Below, in pieces: positions 26,031 to 37,492 of a stretch of DNA of 64,000 bases. This DNA is from Symsagittifera roscoffensis. Lineage: Eukaryota > Xenacoelomorpha > Acoela > Convolutidae. The translations under genes and the position numbers were made by a program. Positions within the stretch are counted from its first letter, which is position 1, and every line of letters starts with the position of its first letter. The stretch spans positions 68,636,956 to 68,700,955 of the forward strand of contig NC_087065.1 of assembly GCF_963678635.1 (NCBI RefSeq), read 5' to 3'. The notes beneath the pieces are model-generated. The model saw nothing but the letters and a program-made list of their open reading frames with translations. It was not told the DNA's origin and did no database searches.

Positions 26031-28472
26031 AAAATGGCAAAACCTGGGGAAGTTTTGACAGCATCTCAATATTTGGTTGTTAATTTCAAACTTGGGAATA
26101 TAAACATTGAATTTAAACTGGAAAATCGAAAAAAAATCTTAACCATTGCAATATACGGATTTAGCTTAAGCATGCAAAAATAATACGTTAAAAAAACTTA
26201 ACCATGGCGAGATAGTGAAGCCCGCATTTAAATATATAATAGACAAGGTTAAGAATTTCATATTTTGTGAAATTTTTTCAAGTTAATTTTCTTCGAAACT
26301 TTTGAAACATCACGAAAATTGCCGTATCTCGTAAACTAAAAAGATTTGATAACTCAAATACGGAAGCCAAAATCGCAAAACCTGGGGAAGTTTTGACAGC
26401 GTCTCAACATTTGGTTGTTAATTTCAAACTTGGGAAAATAAACATTGAATTCAAACTGGAAGATCGAAAAAAAATCTTAACCATTGCAATATACGGATAT
26501 AGCTTAAACATGCAAAAATAATACGTTGAAAAAACTTAACCATGGCGAGATAGAGAAGCCCGCATTTAAATATTCAATAGAATATTGGGTTGTTAATTTC
26601 AAAATTGGGAAAATATACATTGATTTTAAACTGGAAAATCGAAAAAAAATTTTTTAACCATTGCAATATACGGATATAGCTTAAACATGCAGAAACAATA
26701 CGTTGAAAAAACTTAACCATGGCAAGATAGTGAAGCTCGCATTTAAATATATAATAGACAAGGTTGAGAATTTTATATTTTGTGAATTTTTTTCAAGTCA
26801 CTTTTTTTTCGAAACTTTTGAAAAATCTCGAAAATTGCCGTATCTCGTAAACTAAAAAGAATTGGTAACTCAAATATGGAGGCCAAAATCGCAAAACTTG
26901 GGGAAGTTTTGACAGCATCTCAATATTTGGTTGTTAATTTCAAACTTGGGAATATAAACATTGAATTTAAACTGGAAAATCGAAAAAAAAATCTTAACCA
27001 TTGCAATATACGGATATAGCTTAAACATGCAAAAATATTACGTTAAAAAAACTTAACCATGGCGAGATAGTGAAGCCCGCATTTAAATATATAATAGACA
27101 AGGTTAAGAATTTCATATTTTGTGAAATTTTTTCAAGTTAATTTTCTTCGAAACTTTTGAAACATCACGAAAATTGCCGTATCTCGTAAACTAAAAAGAT
27201 TTGGTAACTCAAATATGGAAGCCAAAATCGCAAAACCTGGGGAAGTTTAGACAGTGTCTCAACATTTGGTTGATAATTTCAAACTTGGGAAAATAAACAT
27301 TGAATTTAAACTGGAAGATCGAAAAAAAATCTTAACCATTGCAATATACGGATATAGCTTAAACATGCAAAAATAATACGTTGAAAAAACTTAACCATGG
27401 CGAGATAGAGAAGCCCGCATTTAAATATTTAATAGAATATTGGGTTGTTAATTTCAAAATTGGGAAAATATACATTGATTTTAAACTGGAAAATCGAAAA
27501 AATTTTTTTTAACCATTGCAATATACGGATATAGCTTAAACATGCAGAAACAATACGTTGAAAAAACTTAACCATGGCAAGATAGTGAAGCTCGCATTTA
27601 AATATATAATAGACAAGGTTGAGAATTTTATATTTTGTGAATTTTTTTCAAGTCACTTTTTTTTCGAAACTTTTGAAAAATCTCGAAAATTGCCGTATCT
27701 CGTAAACTAAAAAGAATTGGTAACTCAAATATGGAGGCCAAAATCGCAAAACCTGGGGAAGTTTTGACAGCATCTCAATATTTGGTTGTTAATTTCAAAC
27801 TTGGGAATATAAACATTGAATTTAAACTGGAAAATCGAAAAAAAAATCTTAACCATTGCAATATACGGATATAGCTTAAACATGCAAAAATAATACGTTG
27901 AAAAAGCTTAACCATGGCGAGATAGTGAATCCCGCATTCAAATATATCATAGACAAGGTTGAGAATTTCATATTTTGTGAAATTTTTTCATGTTACTTTT
28001 TTTCGAAATTTTTGAAAAATCTCAAAAATTGCCGTATCTCGTAAACTAAAAAGATTTGGTATTTCAAATATGGAAGCCAAAATCGCAAAACCTGGGGAAG
28101 TTTAGACAGTGTCTCAACATTTGGTTGTTAATTTCAAACTTGGGAAAATAAACATTGAATTTAAACTGGAAGATCGAAAAAAAATCTTAACCATTGCAAT
28201 ATGCGGATATAGCTTAAACATGCAAAAATAATACGTTGAAAAAACTTAACCATGGCGAGATAGAGAAGCCCGCATTTAAATATTTAATAGAATATTGGGT
28301 TGTTAATTTCAAAATTGGGAAAATATACATTGATTTTAAACTGGAAAATCGAAAAAATTTTTTTTAACCATTGCAATATACGGATATAGCTTAAACATGC
28401 AGAAACAATACGTTGAAAAAACATAACCATGGCAAGATAGTGAAGCTCGCATTTAAATATATAATAGACAAG
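26031..28472. repeat. 855-bp HOR (B A B AA)
   Basis: B cores at 26321, 26837, 27176, 27692 and 28031 (28547 next) alternate 516 and 339, and the same alternation can be followed back to 25126. Private markers repeat every ~855 bp: ctggaagatcg, gagatagagaagcccgc, catgcagaaacaatacg, and an A run switching to a T run before aaccattgc. The B at 28031 combines a foreign left half (ttttcatgttac, ggtatttcaaat) with the right half of the 27176 B (aagtttagacagtgtctc). Confidence 0.9.
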
Positions 28473-30161
28473 GTTGAGAATTTTATATTTTGTGAATTTT
28501 TTTCAAGTCACTTTTTTTTCGAAACTTTTGAAAAATCTCGAAAATTGCCGTATCTCGTAAACTAAAAAGAATTGGTAACTCAAATATGGAGGCCAAAATC
28601 GCAAAACCTGGGGAAGTTTTGACAGCATCTCAATATTTGGTTGTTAATTTCAAACTTGGGAAAATAAATATTGATTTTAAACTGGAAAATCGAAAAAAAT
28701 CTTAACCATTGCAATATACGGATATAGCTTAAACATGCAAAAATAATACGTTGAAAAAACTTAACCATGGCGAGATAATGAAGCCGGCATTTAAATATAA
28801 AATAGACAAGGTTGAGAAGTTCATATTTCGTGAAATTTTTTCAAGTTACTTTTTTTCGAAACTTTTGAAAAATCTCAAAAATTGCCGTATCTCGTAAACT
28901 AAAAAGAATTGGTAACTCAAATATGGAGGCCAAAATCGCAAAACCTGGGGAAGTTTTGACAGCATCTCAATATTTGGTTGTTAATTTCAAACTTGGGAAA
29001 ATAAATATTGATTTTAAACTGGAAAATCGCGAAAAAGTCTTAACCATTGCAATATACGGATATAGCTTAAACATGCAGAAACAATACGTTGAAAAAACTT
29101 AACCATGGCAAGATAGTGAAGCTCGCATTTAAATATATAATAGACAAGGTTGAGAATTTTATATTTTGTGAATTTTTTTCAAGTCACTTTTTTTTCGAAA
29201 CTTTTGAAAAATCTCGAAAATTGCCGTATCTCGTAAACTAAAAAGAATTGGTAACTCAAATATGGAGGCCAAAATCGCAAAACCTGGGGAAGTTTTGACA
29301 GCATCTCAATATTTGGTTGTTAATTTCAAACTTGAGAAAATAAATATTGATTTTAAACTGGAAAATCGAAAAAAATCTTAACCATTGCAATATACGGATA
29401 TAGCTTAAACATGCAAAAATAATACGTTGAAAAAACTTAACCATGGCGAGATAATGAAGCCCGCATTTAAATATAAAATAGACAAGGTTGAGAAGTTCAT
29501 ATTTCGTGAAATTTTTTGCAAGTTACTTTTTTTCGAAACTTTTGAAAAATCTCAAAAATTGCCGTATCTCGTAAACTAAGAAGATTTGGTAACTCAAATA
29601 AGGAGGCCAAAATCGCAAAACCTGGGGAAGTTTTGACAGCATCCCAATATTTGGTTGTTAATTTTAAACTTGGGAAAATAAATATTGATTTTAAACTGGA
29701 AAATCGAAAAAAATCCTAACCATTGCAATATACGGATATAGCTTAAACATGCAAAAATAATACGTTGAAAAAACTTAACCATGGCGAGATAGTGAAGCCT
29801 GCATTTAAATATATAAAAGACAAGGTTGAGAATTTCATATTTTGTGAAATTTTTTGCAAGTTACTTTTTTTCGAAACTTTTGAAAAATCTCAAAAATTGC
29901 CGTATCTCGTAAACTAAGAAGATTTGGTAACTCAAATAAGGAGGCCAAAATCGCAAAACCTGGGGAAGTTTTGACAGCATCTCAATATTTGGTTGTTAAT
30001 TTCAAACTTGGGAAAATAAATATTGATTTTAAACTGGAAAATCGAAAAAAGTTTTAACCATTGCAATATACGGATATAGCTTAAACATGCAGAAACAATA
30101 CGTTGAAAAAACTTAACCATGGCAAGATAGTGAAGCTCGCATTTAAATATATAATAGACAA

Positions 30162-30328
30162 GGTTGAGAATTTTATATTTTGTGAATTTTTTTCAAGTCA
30201 CTTTTTTTTCGAAACTTTTGAAAAATCTCGAAAATTGCCGTATCTCGTAAACTAAAAAGAATTGGTAACTCAAATATGGAGGCCAAAATCGCAAAACCTG
30301 GGGAAGTTTTGACAGCATCTCAATATTT
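30162..30328 (+). repeat. Monomer B, reference copy (167 bp)
   Basis: A representative B unit, phased to start at ggttgag and end before the ggttgtt of the next A. In order it holds: ggttgagaatttyatatttt, a T-rich stretch with a variable T run, the imperfect palindrome ttttcgaaacttttgaaaa, aaatctcraaaattgcc, gtatctcgtaaactaaaaag, ggtaactcaaatatggaggc, caaaatcgcaaaacctgggg, and aagttttgacagcatctcaa. G+C is about 31%. Variants define families: ctcc or ctcg after gtat; taaaaag or taagaag; gtcgcaaaacc, atcgcaaaacc or attgcaacacc; a ggaaacttttgaaacatcac form; a ttttttgcaagtt form. B occurs singly: I found no B directly followed by another B in about 125 units. Confidence 0.93.
30206..30224. other. 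19-bp imperfect palindrome in monomer B (example)
   Basis: The string ttttcgaaacttttgaaaa pairs in 8 of 9 arm positions around a central C; the one mismatch would be a G-T wobble. It is kept in most B units, though some have ctcgaaac, ggaaac or an altered second arm. It lies about 45 bases into B, a different place from the palindrome in A. Confidence 0.5.
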
Positions 30329-30499
30329 GGTTGTTAATTTCAAACTTGGGAAAATAAATATTGATTTTAAACTGGAAAATCGAAAAAAATCTTAACCATT
30401 GCAATATACGGATATAGCTTAAACATGCAAAAATAATACGTTGAAAAAACTTAACCATGGCGAGATAATGAAGCCCGCATTTAAATATAAAATAGACAA
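30329..30499 (+). repeat. Monomer A, reference copy (171 bp)
   Basis: A representative A unit, phased to start at ggttgttaatttc. In order it holds: caaacttgggaaaataaa, cattgatttt or cattgaattt, aaactggaaaatcg, an A run of about 6-12, tcttaaccattgc, aatatacggatatagc, ttaaacatgcaaaaataata, cgttgaaaaagcttaacc, atggcgagatagtgaagccc, gcatttaaatatataatag. G+C is about 29%. The linker tells what follows: taatagacaagg leads into B, taatagaatattggg leads into another A. A therefore measures about 171-172 bp before B and about 174-177 bp before A. In most intervals the first A after B reads cattgaattt and later A units read cattgatttt. Unlike B, A occurs in runs of one to seven. Confidence 0.93.
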
Positions 30500-30838
30500 G
30501 GTTGAGAAGTTCATATTTCGTGAAATTTTTTGCAAGTTACTTTTTTTCGAAACTTTTGAAAAATCTCAAAAATTGCCGTATCTCGTAAACTAAGAAGATT
30601 TGGTAACTCAAATAAGGAGGCCAAAATCGCAAAACCTGGGGAAGTTTTGACAGCATCCCAATATTTGGTTGTTAATTTTAAACTTGGGAAAATAAATATT
30701 GATTTTAAACTGGAAAATCGAAAAAAATCTTAACCATTGCAATATACGGATATAGCTTAAACATGCAAAAATAATACGTTGAAAAAACTTAACCATGGCG
30801 AGATAGTGAAGCCTGCATTTAAATATATAAAAGACAAG

Positions 30839-31691
30839 GTTGAGAATTTCATATTTTGGGAAATTTTTTGCAAGTTACTTTTTTTCGAAACTTTTGAAAA
30901 ATCTCAAAAATTGCCGTATCTCGTAAACTAAAAAGATTTGGTAACTCAAATATGGAGGCCAAAATCGCAAAATCTGGGGAAGTTTTGACAGCATCCCAAT
31001 ATTTGGTTGTTAATTTTAAACTTGGAAAAATAAATATTGATTTTAAACTGGAAAATCGAAAAAAAATCTTAACCATTGCAATATACGGATATAGCCTAAT
31101 CATGCAAAAATAATATGTTGAAAAAACTTAACCATGGCAAGATAGTGAAGCCCGCATTTAAATATATAAAAGACAAGGTTGAGAAGTTCATATTTCGTGA
31201 AATTTTTTCAAGTTACTTTTTTTCGAAACTTTTGAAAAATCTCAAAAATTGCCGTATCTCGTAAACTAAGAAGATTTGGTAACTCAAATATGGAGGCAAA
31301 AAGTGCAACAACTGGGGAAGTTTTGACAGCATCTCAATATATGAATGTTAATTTCAAACTTGGGAAAATAAACATTGAATTTGAACTGAAAAATCGAAAA
31401 AAAAATCTTAACCATCGCAAAACACGGATATAGCTTAAACATGCAAAATTAATACGTTGAAAAAGCTTAACCATGGCGAGAAAGTGAAGCCCGCATTTAA
31501 TTATATAATAGAATATTTGGTTGTTAATTTCAAACTTGGGAAAATAAACATTGATTTTGAACTGGAAAATCGAAAAAAAAATCTTAACCATTGCTATATA
31601 CGGATATAGCCTAAACATGCAAAAATAATACGTTGAAAAAACTTAACCATGGCAAGATAGTGAAGCCCGCATTTAAATATATAAAAGACAA
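30839..31691. repeat. 853-bp HOR, copy 1 (B A B AA)
   Basis: B cores are at 30913 and 31251. Private markers are gcaaaatctgggg, gcaaaaagtgcaacaactgg and ctcaatatatgaatg, all found again 853 bp downstream. Confidence 0.88.
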
Positions 31692-32545
31692 GGTTGAGAA
31701 GTTCATATTTCGTGAAATTTTTTCAAGTTACTTTTTTTCGAAACTTTTGAAAAATCTCAAAAATTGCCGTATCTCGTAAACTAAAAAGATTTGGTAACTC
31801 AAATATGGAGGCCAAAATCGCAAAATCTGGGGAAGTTTTGACAGCATCCCAATATTTGGTTGTTAATTTTAAACTTGGAAAAATAAATATTGATTTTAAA
31901 CTGGAAAATCGAAAAAAAATCTTAACCATTGCAATATACGGATATAGCCTAAACATGCAAAAATAATACGTTGAAAAAACTTAACCATGGCAAGATAGTG
32001 AAGCCCGCATTTAAATATATAAAAGACAAGGTTGAGAAGTTCATATTTCGTGAAATTTTTTCAAGTTACTTTTTTTCGAAACTTTTGAAAAATCTCAAAA
32101 ATTGCCGTATCTCGTAAACTAAGAAGATTTGGTAACTCAAATATGGAGGCAAAAAGTGCAACAACTGGGGAAGTTTTGACAGCATCTCAATATATGAATG
32201 TTAATTTCAAACTTGGGAAAATAAACATTGAATTTGAACTGAAAAATCGAAAAAAAAATCTTAACCATCGCAAAACACGGATATAGCTTAAACATGCAAA
32301 AATAATACGTTGAAAAAGCTTAACCATGGCGAGAAAGTGAAGCCCGCATTTAATTATATAATAGAATATTTGGTTGTTAATTTCAAACTTGGGAAAATAA
32401 ACATTGATTTTGAACTGGAAAATCGAAAAAAAAATCTTAACCATTGCTATATACGGATATAGCTTAAACATGCAAAAAAAATACGTTGAAAAAACTTAAC
32501 CATGGCAAGAAAGTGAAGCCCGCATTTAAATATATAATAGACCAG
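31692..32545. repeat. 853-bp HOR, copy 2
   Basis: B cores are at 31766 and 32104. It carries the same private markers as copy 1. The two A units of each copy share gattttgaactgg, a change confined to these copies. Confidence 0.88.
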
Positions 32546-33574
32546 GTTGAGAATTTCATAATTTGTGAAATTTTTTCAAGTCACTTTTTTTTCGAAACTT
32601 TTGAAAAATCTCGAAAATTGCCGTATCTCGTAAACTAAAAAGATTTGGTAACTCAAATATGGAGGCCAAAATCGCAAAACCTGGGAAAGTTTTGACAGCA
32701 TCTCAATATTTGGTTGTTAATTTCAAATTTGGGAAAATAAACATTGAATTTAAACTGGAAAATCAAAAAAAAATTCTTAACCAATGCAATATACGGATAT
32801 AGCTTAAACATGCAAAAATAATACGTTGAAAAAGCTTAACCATGGCGAGAAAGTGAAGCCCGCATTTAATTATATAATAAAATAGTTGGTTGTTAATTTC
32901 AAACTTGGGAAAATAAACACTGATTTTAAACTGGAAAATCGAAAAAAAAATCTTAACCATTGCTATATACGGAAATAACTTAAACATGCAAAAAAAATAT
33001 GTTGAAAAAACTTAACCATGGCAAGAAAGTGAAGCCCGCATTTAAATATATAATAGACCAGGTTGAGAATTTCTTATTTTGTGAAATTTTTTCAAGTTAA
33101 TTTTTTTCGAAACTTTTTAAAAATCTCGAAAATTGCCGTATCTCGTAAACTAAAAAGATTTGGTAACTCAAATATGGAGGCCAAAATCGCAAAACCTGGG
33201 GAAGTTTTGACAGCATCTCAATATTTGGTTGTTAATTTCAAACTTGGGAAAATAAACATTGAATTTAAACTGGAAAATCGAAAAAAAAATCTTAACCATT
33301 GCTATATACGGATATAGCTTAAACTTGCAAAAATAATACGTTGAAAAAACTTAATCATGGCAAGATAGTGAAGCCCGCATTTAATTATATAATAGAATAT
33401 TGGGTTGTTATTTTCAAACTTGGGAAAATAAACATTGATTTTAAACTGGAAATTCGAAAAAAAAATCTTAACCATTGCTATATACGGATATAGCTTAAAC
33501 ATGCAAAAAAATACGTTAAAAAAACTCAACCATGGCAAGATAGTGAAGCCCGCATTTAAATATATAATAGACCA
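32546..33574. repeat. Two BAA trimers
   Basis: B cores are at 32620 and 33135, each followed by two A. The stretch resembles 14.4-15.5 and 19.7-20.8 kb: acctgggaaagttttg, cactgattttaaactgg and the same order of A variants, so a third, more diverged relative of that block lies here. A few unique substitutions occur (tagttggttg, acggaaataac). Confidence 0.86.
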
Positions 33575-34603
33575 GGTTGAGAATTTCATACTTTGTGAAA
33601 TTTTTTCAAGTTACTTTTTCTCGAAACTTTTGAAAAATCTCAAAAATGGCCGTATCTCGTAAACTAAGAAGATTTGGTAACTCAAATATGGAGGCCAAAA
33701 TTGCAACACCTGGGGAAGTTTTGACAGCATCTCAATATTTGAATGTTAATTTCAAACTTGGGAAAATAAACATTGAATTTGAACTGGAAAATCGAAAAAA
33801 AAACTCAACCATCGCAAAATACGGATAGAGCTTAAACATGCAAAAATAATACCTTAAAAAAGCTTAATCATGGCAAGATAGTGAAGCCCGCATTTAATTA
33901 TATAATAGAATATTGGGTTGTTAATTTCAAACTTGGGAAAAAAAACATTAATTTTAAACTGGAAAATCGAAAAAAAAATCTTAACCATTGCTATATACGG
34001 ATATAGCTAAAACATGCAAAAAAAATACGTTGAAAAAACTTAACCATGGCAAGATAGTGAAGCCCGCATTTAAATATATAATAGACCAGGTTGAGAATTT
34101 CATATTTTGTGAAATTTTTTCAAGTTACTTTTTCTTGAAACTTTTGAAAAATCTCAAAAATTGCCGTATCTCGTAAACTAAGAAGATTTGGTAACTCAAA
34201 TATGGAGGCAAAAATTGAAACACCTGGGGAAGTTTTGACAGCATCTCAATATTTGAATGTTAATTTCAAACTTGGGAAAATAAACATTGAATTTGAACTG
34301 GAAAATCGAAAAAAAAAATCTTAACCATTGCTCAATACGGATATAGCTTAAACATGCAAGAATATTATGTTGAAAAAGTTTAACCATGACGAGATAGTGA
34401 AGCCCGCATTTAATTATATAATAGAATATTGGGTTGTTATTTTCAAACTTGGGAAAATAAACATTGATTTTAAACTGGAAATTCGAAAAAAAAATCTTAA
34501 CCATTGCTATATACGGATATAGCTTAAACATGCAAAAAAATACGTTAAAAAAACTCAACCATGGCAAGATAGTGAAGCCCGCATTTAAATATATAATAGA
34601 CCA
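33575..34603. repeat. 1029-bp HOR, copy 1 (BAA BAA)
   Basis: B cores are at 33649 (variant aatggccgtatc) and 34163. Markers are aactcaaccatcgc with acggatagagc near 33.8 kb, and attgctcaatacgg with atgcaagaatattatg near 34.33-34.37 kb. Confidence 0.88.
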
Positions 34604-35634
34604 GGTTGAGAATTTCATACTTTGTGAATTTTTTTCAAGTTACTTTTTCTCGAAACTTTTGAAAAATCTCAAAAATTGCCGTATCTCGTAAACTAAGAAG
34701 ATTTGGTAACTCAAATATGGAGGCTAAAATTGCAACACCTGGGGAAGTTTTGACAGCATCTCAATATTTGAATGTTAATTTCAAACTTGGGAAAATAAAC
34801 ATTGAATTTGAACTGGAAAATTGAAAAAAAAACTCAACCATCGCAAAATACGGATAGAGCTTAAACATGCAAAAATAATTACTTAAAAAAGCTTAATCAT
34901 GGCAAGATAGTGAAGCCCGCATTTAATTATATAATAGAATATTGGGTTGTTAATTTCAAACTTGGGAAAATAAACATTGATTTTAAACTGGAAAATCGAA
35001 AAAAAAATCTTAACCATTGCTATATACGGATATAGCTAAAACATGCAAAAAAAATACGTTGAAAAAACTTAACCATGGCAAGATAGTGAAGCCCGCATTT
35101 AAATATATAAAAGACCAGGTTGAGAATTTCATATTTTGTGAAATTTTTTCAAGTTACTTTTTCTTGAAACTTTTGAAAAATCTCAAAAATTGCCGTATCT
35201 CGTAAACTAAGAAGATTTGGTAACTCAAATATGGAGGCAAAAATTGAAACACCTGGGGAAGTTTTGACAGCATCTCAATATTTGAATGTTAATTTCAAAC
35301 TTGGGAAAAAAAACATTGAATTTGAACTGGAAAATCGAAAAAAAAAATCTTAACCATTGCTCAATACGGATATAGCTTAAACATGCAAGAATATTATGTT
35401 GAAAAAGTTTAACCATGACGAGATAGTGAAGCCCGCATTTAATTATATAAAAGAATATTGGGTTGTTATTTTCAAACTTGGGAAAATAAACATTGATTTT
35501 ATACTGGAAAATCGAAAAAAAAAATCTTAACCATTGCAATATACGGATATAACTTAAGCATGCAAAAAGAATACGTTGACAAAGCTTAACCGTGGCGAAA
35601 TAGTGAAGCACGCATTTAAATATATAATAGACAA
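34604..35634. repeat. 1029-bp HOR, copy 2
   Basis: B cores are at 34678 and 35192. It repeats both marker pairs of copy 1 at +1029. Toward its end the A changes to gattttatactgg and aagcatgcaaaaagaatacg, the form that dominates later arrays, so the second copy merges into the right-hand families. Confidence 0.87.
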
Positions 35635-36149
35635 GGTTAAAAATTTCATGTTTTGTGATATTTTTTCAAGTTACTTTTTTTCGAAACTTTTGAAAAATCT
35701 CAAAAATTGCCGTATCTCGTAAACTAAGAAAAGTTGGTAACTCAAATATGGAGGCCAAAATTGCAACACCTGGGGAAGTTTTGAAAGCATTTCAATATTT
35801 GAATGTTAATTTCAAACTTGGGAAAATAAACATTGAATTTGAATTGGAAAATCGAAAAAAAAATCTTAACCATTGCAAAAAACGGATATAGCTTAAACAT
35901 GCAAGAATAATACGTTGAGAAAGCTTAACCATGGCGAGATAGTGAAGCCCGCATTTAATTATATATTAGAATATTGGGTTGTTATTTTCAAACTTGGGAA
36001 AATAAACATTGATTTTCTACTGGAAAATCAAAAAAAAATCTTAACCATTGCAATATACGGATATAGCTTAAACATGCAAAAAAAATACGTTGACAAAGCT
36101 TAACCATGGCGAAATAGTGAAGCCTGCAGTTAAATATGTAATAGACAAG
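35635..36149. repeat. One BAA trimer
   Basis: The B core at 35709 is followed by two A; the B has taagaaaagttggtaac, repeated at 36548, 38083 and, slightly changed, 44294. The second A reads gattttctactgg and is close to A units at 38.4 and 44.6 kb. Confidence 0.87.
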
Positions 36150-37492
36150 GTTGCGAATTTCATGTTTTGTGAAATTTTTTGCAAGTTACTTTTTTTCGAA
36201 ACTTTTGAAAAATCTCGAAAATTGCCGTATCTCGTAAACTAAAAAGATTTGGTAACTCAAATATGGAGGCCAAAGTCGCAAAACCTGGGGAAGTTTTGAC
36301 AGCATCTCAATATTTGGTTGTTAATTTCAAACTTGGGAAAATAAACATTGAATTTAAACTGGAAAATCGAAAAAAAAACTTAACCATTGCAATATACGGA
36401 TATAGCTTAAACATGCAAAAAGCTTAAACATGGCGAGATAGTGAAGCCTGCATTTAAATATATAAAAGACAAGGTTGAGAATTTCATATTTTGTGAAATT
36501 TTTTGCAAGTTACTTTTTTTCGAAACTTTTGAAAAATCTCAAAAATTGCCGTATCTCGTAAACTAAGAAAAGTTGGTAACTCAAATATGGAGGCCAAAAT
36601 TGCAACACCTGGGGAAGTTTTGACAGCATCTCAATATTTGGTTGTTAGTTTCAAACTTGGAAGAATAAACATTGAATTTAAACTGGAAAATCGAAAAAAA
36701 AAACTTAACCATTGCAATATACGGATATAGCTTAAACATGCAAAAATAATACGTTGAAAAAGCTTAAACATGGCGAGATAGTGAAGCCTGCATTTAAATA
36801 TATAAAAGACAATGTTGAGAATTTCATATTTTGTGAAATTTTTTGCAAGTTACTTTTTTTCGAAACTTTTGAAAAATCTCGAAAATTGCCGTATCTCGTA
36901 AACTAAAAAGATTTGGTAACTCAAATATGGAGGCCAAAGTCGCAAAACCTGGGGAAGTTTTGACAGCATCTCAATATTTGGTTGTTAATTTCAAACTTGG
37001 GAAAATAAACATTGAATTTAAACTGGAAAATCGAAAAAAAAACTTAACCATTGCAATATACGGATATAGCTTAAACATGCAAAAATAATACGTTGAAAAA
37101 GCTGAAACATGGCGAGATAGTGAAGCCTGCATTTAAATATATAAAAGACAAGGTTGAGAATTTCATATTTTGTGAAATTTTTTGCAAGTTACTTTTTTTC
37201 GAAACTTTTGAAAAATCTCGAAAATTGCCGTATCTCGTAAACTAAAAAGAATTGGTAACTCAAATATGGAGGCAAAAATCGCAAAACCTGGGGAAGTTTT
37301 GACAGCATCTCAATATTTGGTTGTTAATTTCAAACTTGGGAAAATAAACATTGATTTTATACTGGAAAATCGAAAAAAAAAATCTTAACCATTGCAATAT
37401 ACGGATATAGCTTAAACATGCAAAAATAATACGTTGAAAAAGCTTAAACATGGCGAGATAGTGAAGCCTGCAGTTAAATATGTAATAGACAA
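36150..37492. repeat. Four AB dimers, one with a 15-bp deletion
   Basis: B cores are at 36224, 36548, 36888 and 37227. The spacing 36224-36548 is 324 instead of 339 because the A there reads acatgcaaaaagcttaaaca near 36411-36430: the 15 bases ataatacgttgaaaa are missing between runs of A. Three of the four B units have the ttttttgcaagtt form and so do their neighbours at 38.9 and 45.1 kb. Confidence 0.89.

Larger units (their letters stand above)
28473..30838. repeat. Pure AB dimer array (338 bp) with a 1014-bp HOR
   Basis: B cores at 28547, 28884, 29223, 29561, 29899, 30237 and 30575 (30913 next) are 337-339 bp apart, so each B is followed by one A. In all of these the A has aatattgattttaaactgg although it directly follows B, unlike the usual cattgaattt. 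Three dimers form a 1014-bp HOR: 29223, 29561, 29899 repeat as 30237, 30575, 30913, marked by agaattggtaac in the first and caaataaggagg in the second. This is the most regular part of the window. Confidence 0.91.

Noticed and set aside
30162-30499. Naming a species or known satellite family from the monomer
   Set aside because: I do not recognise either monomer with certainty. Lengths of 170/340 bp occur in both plants and animals, so any name would be a guess; a database search of the A and B consensus would decide.
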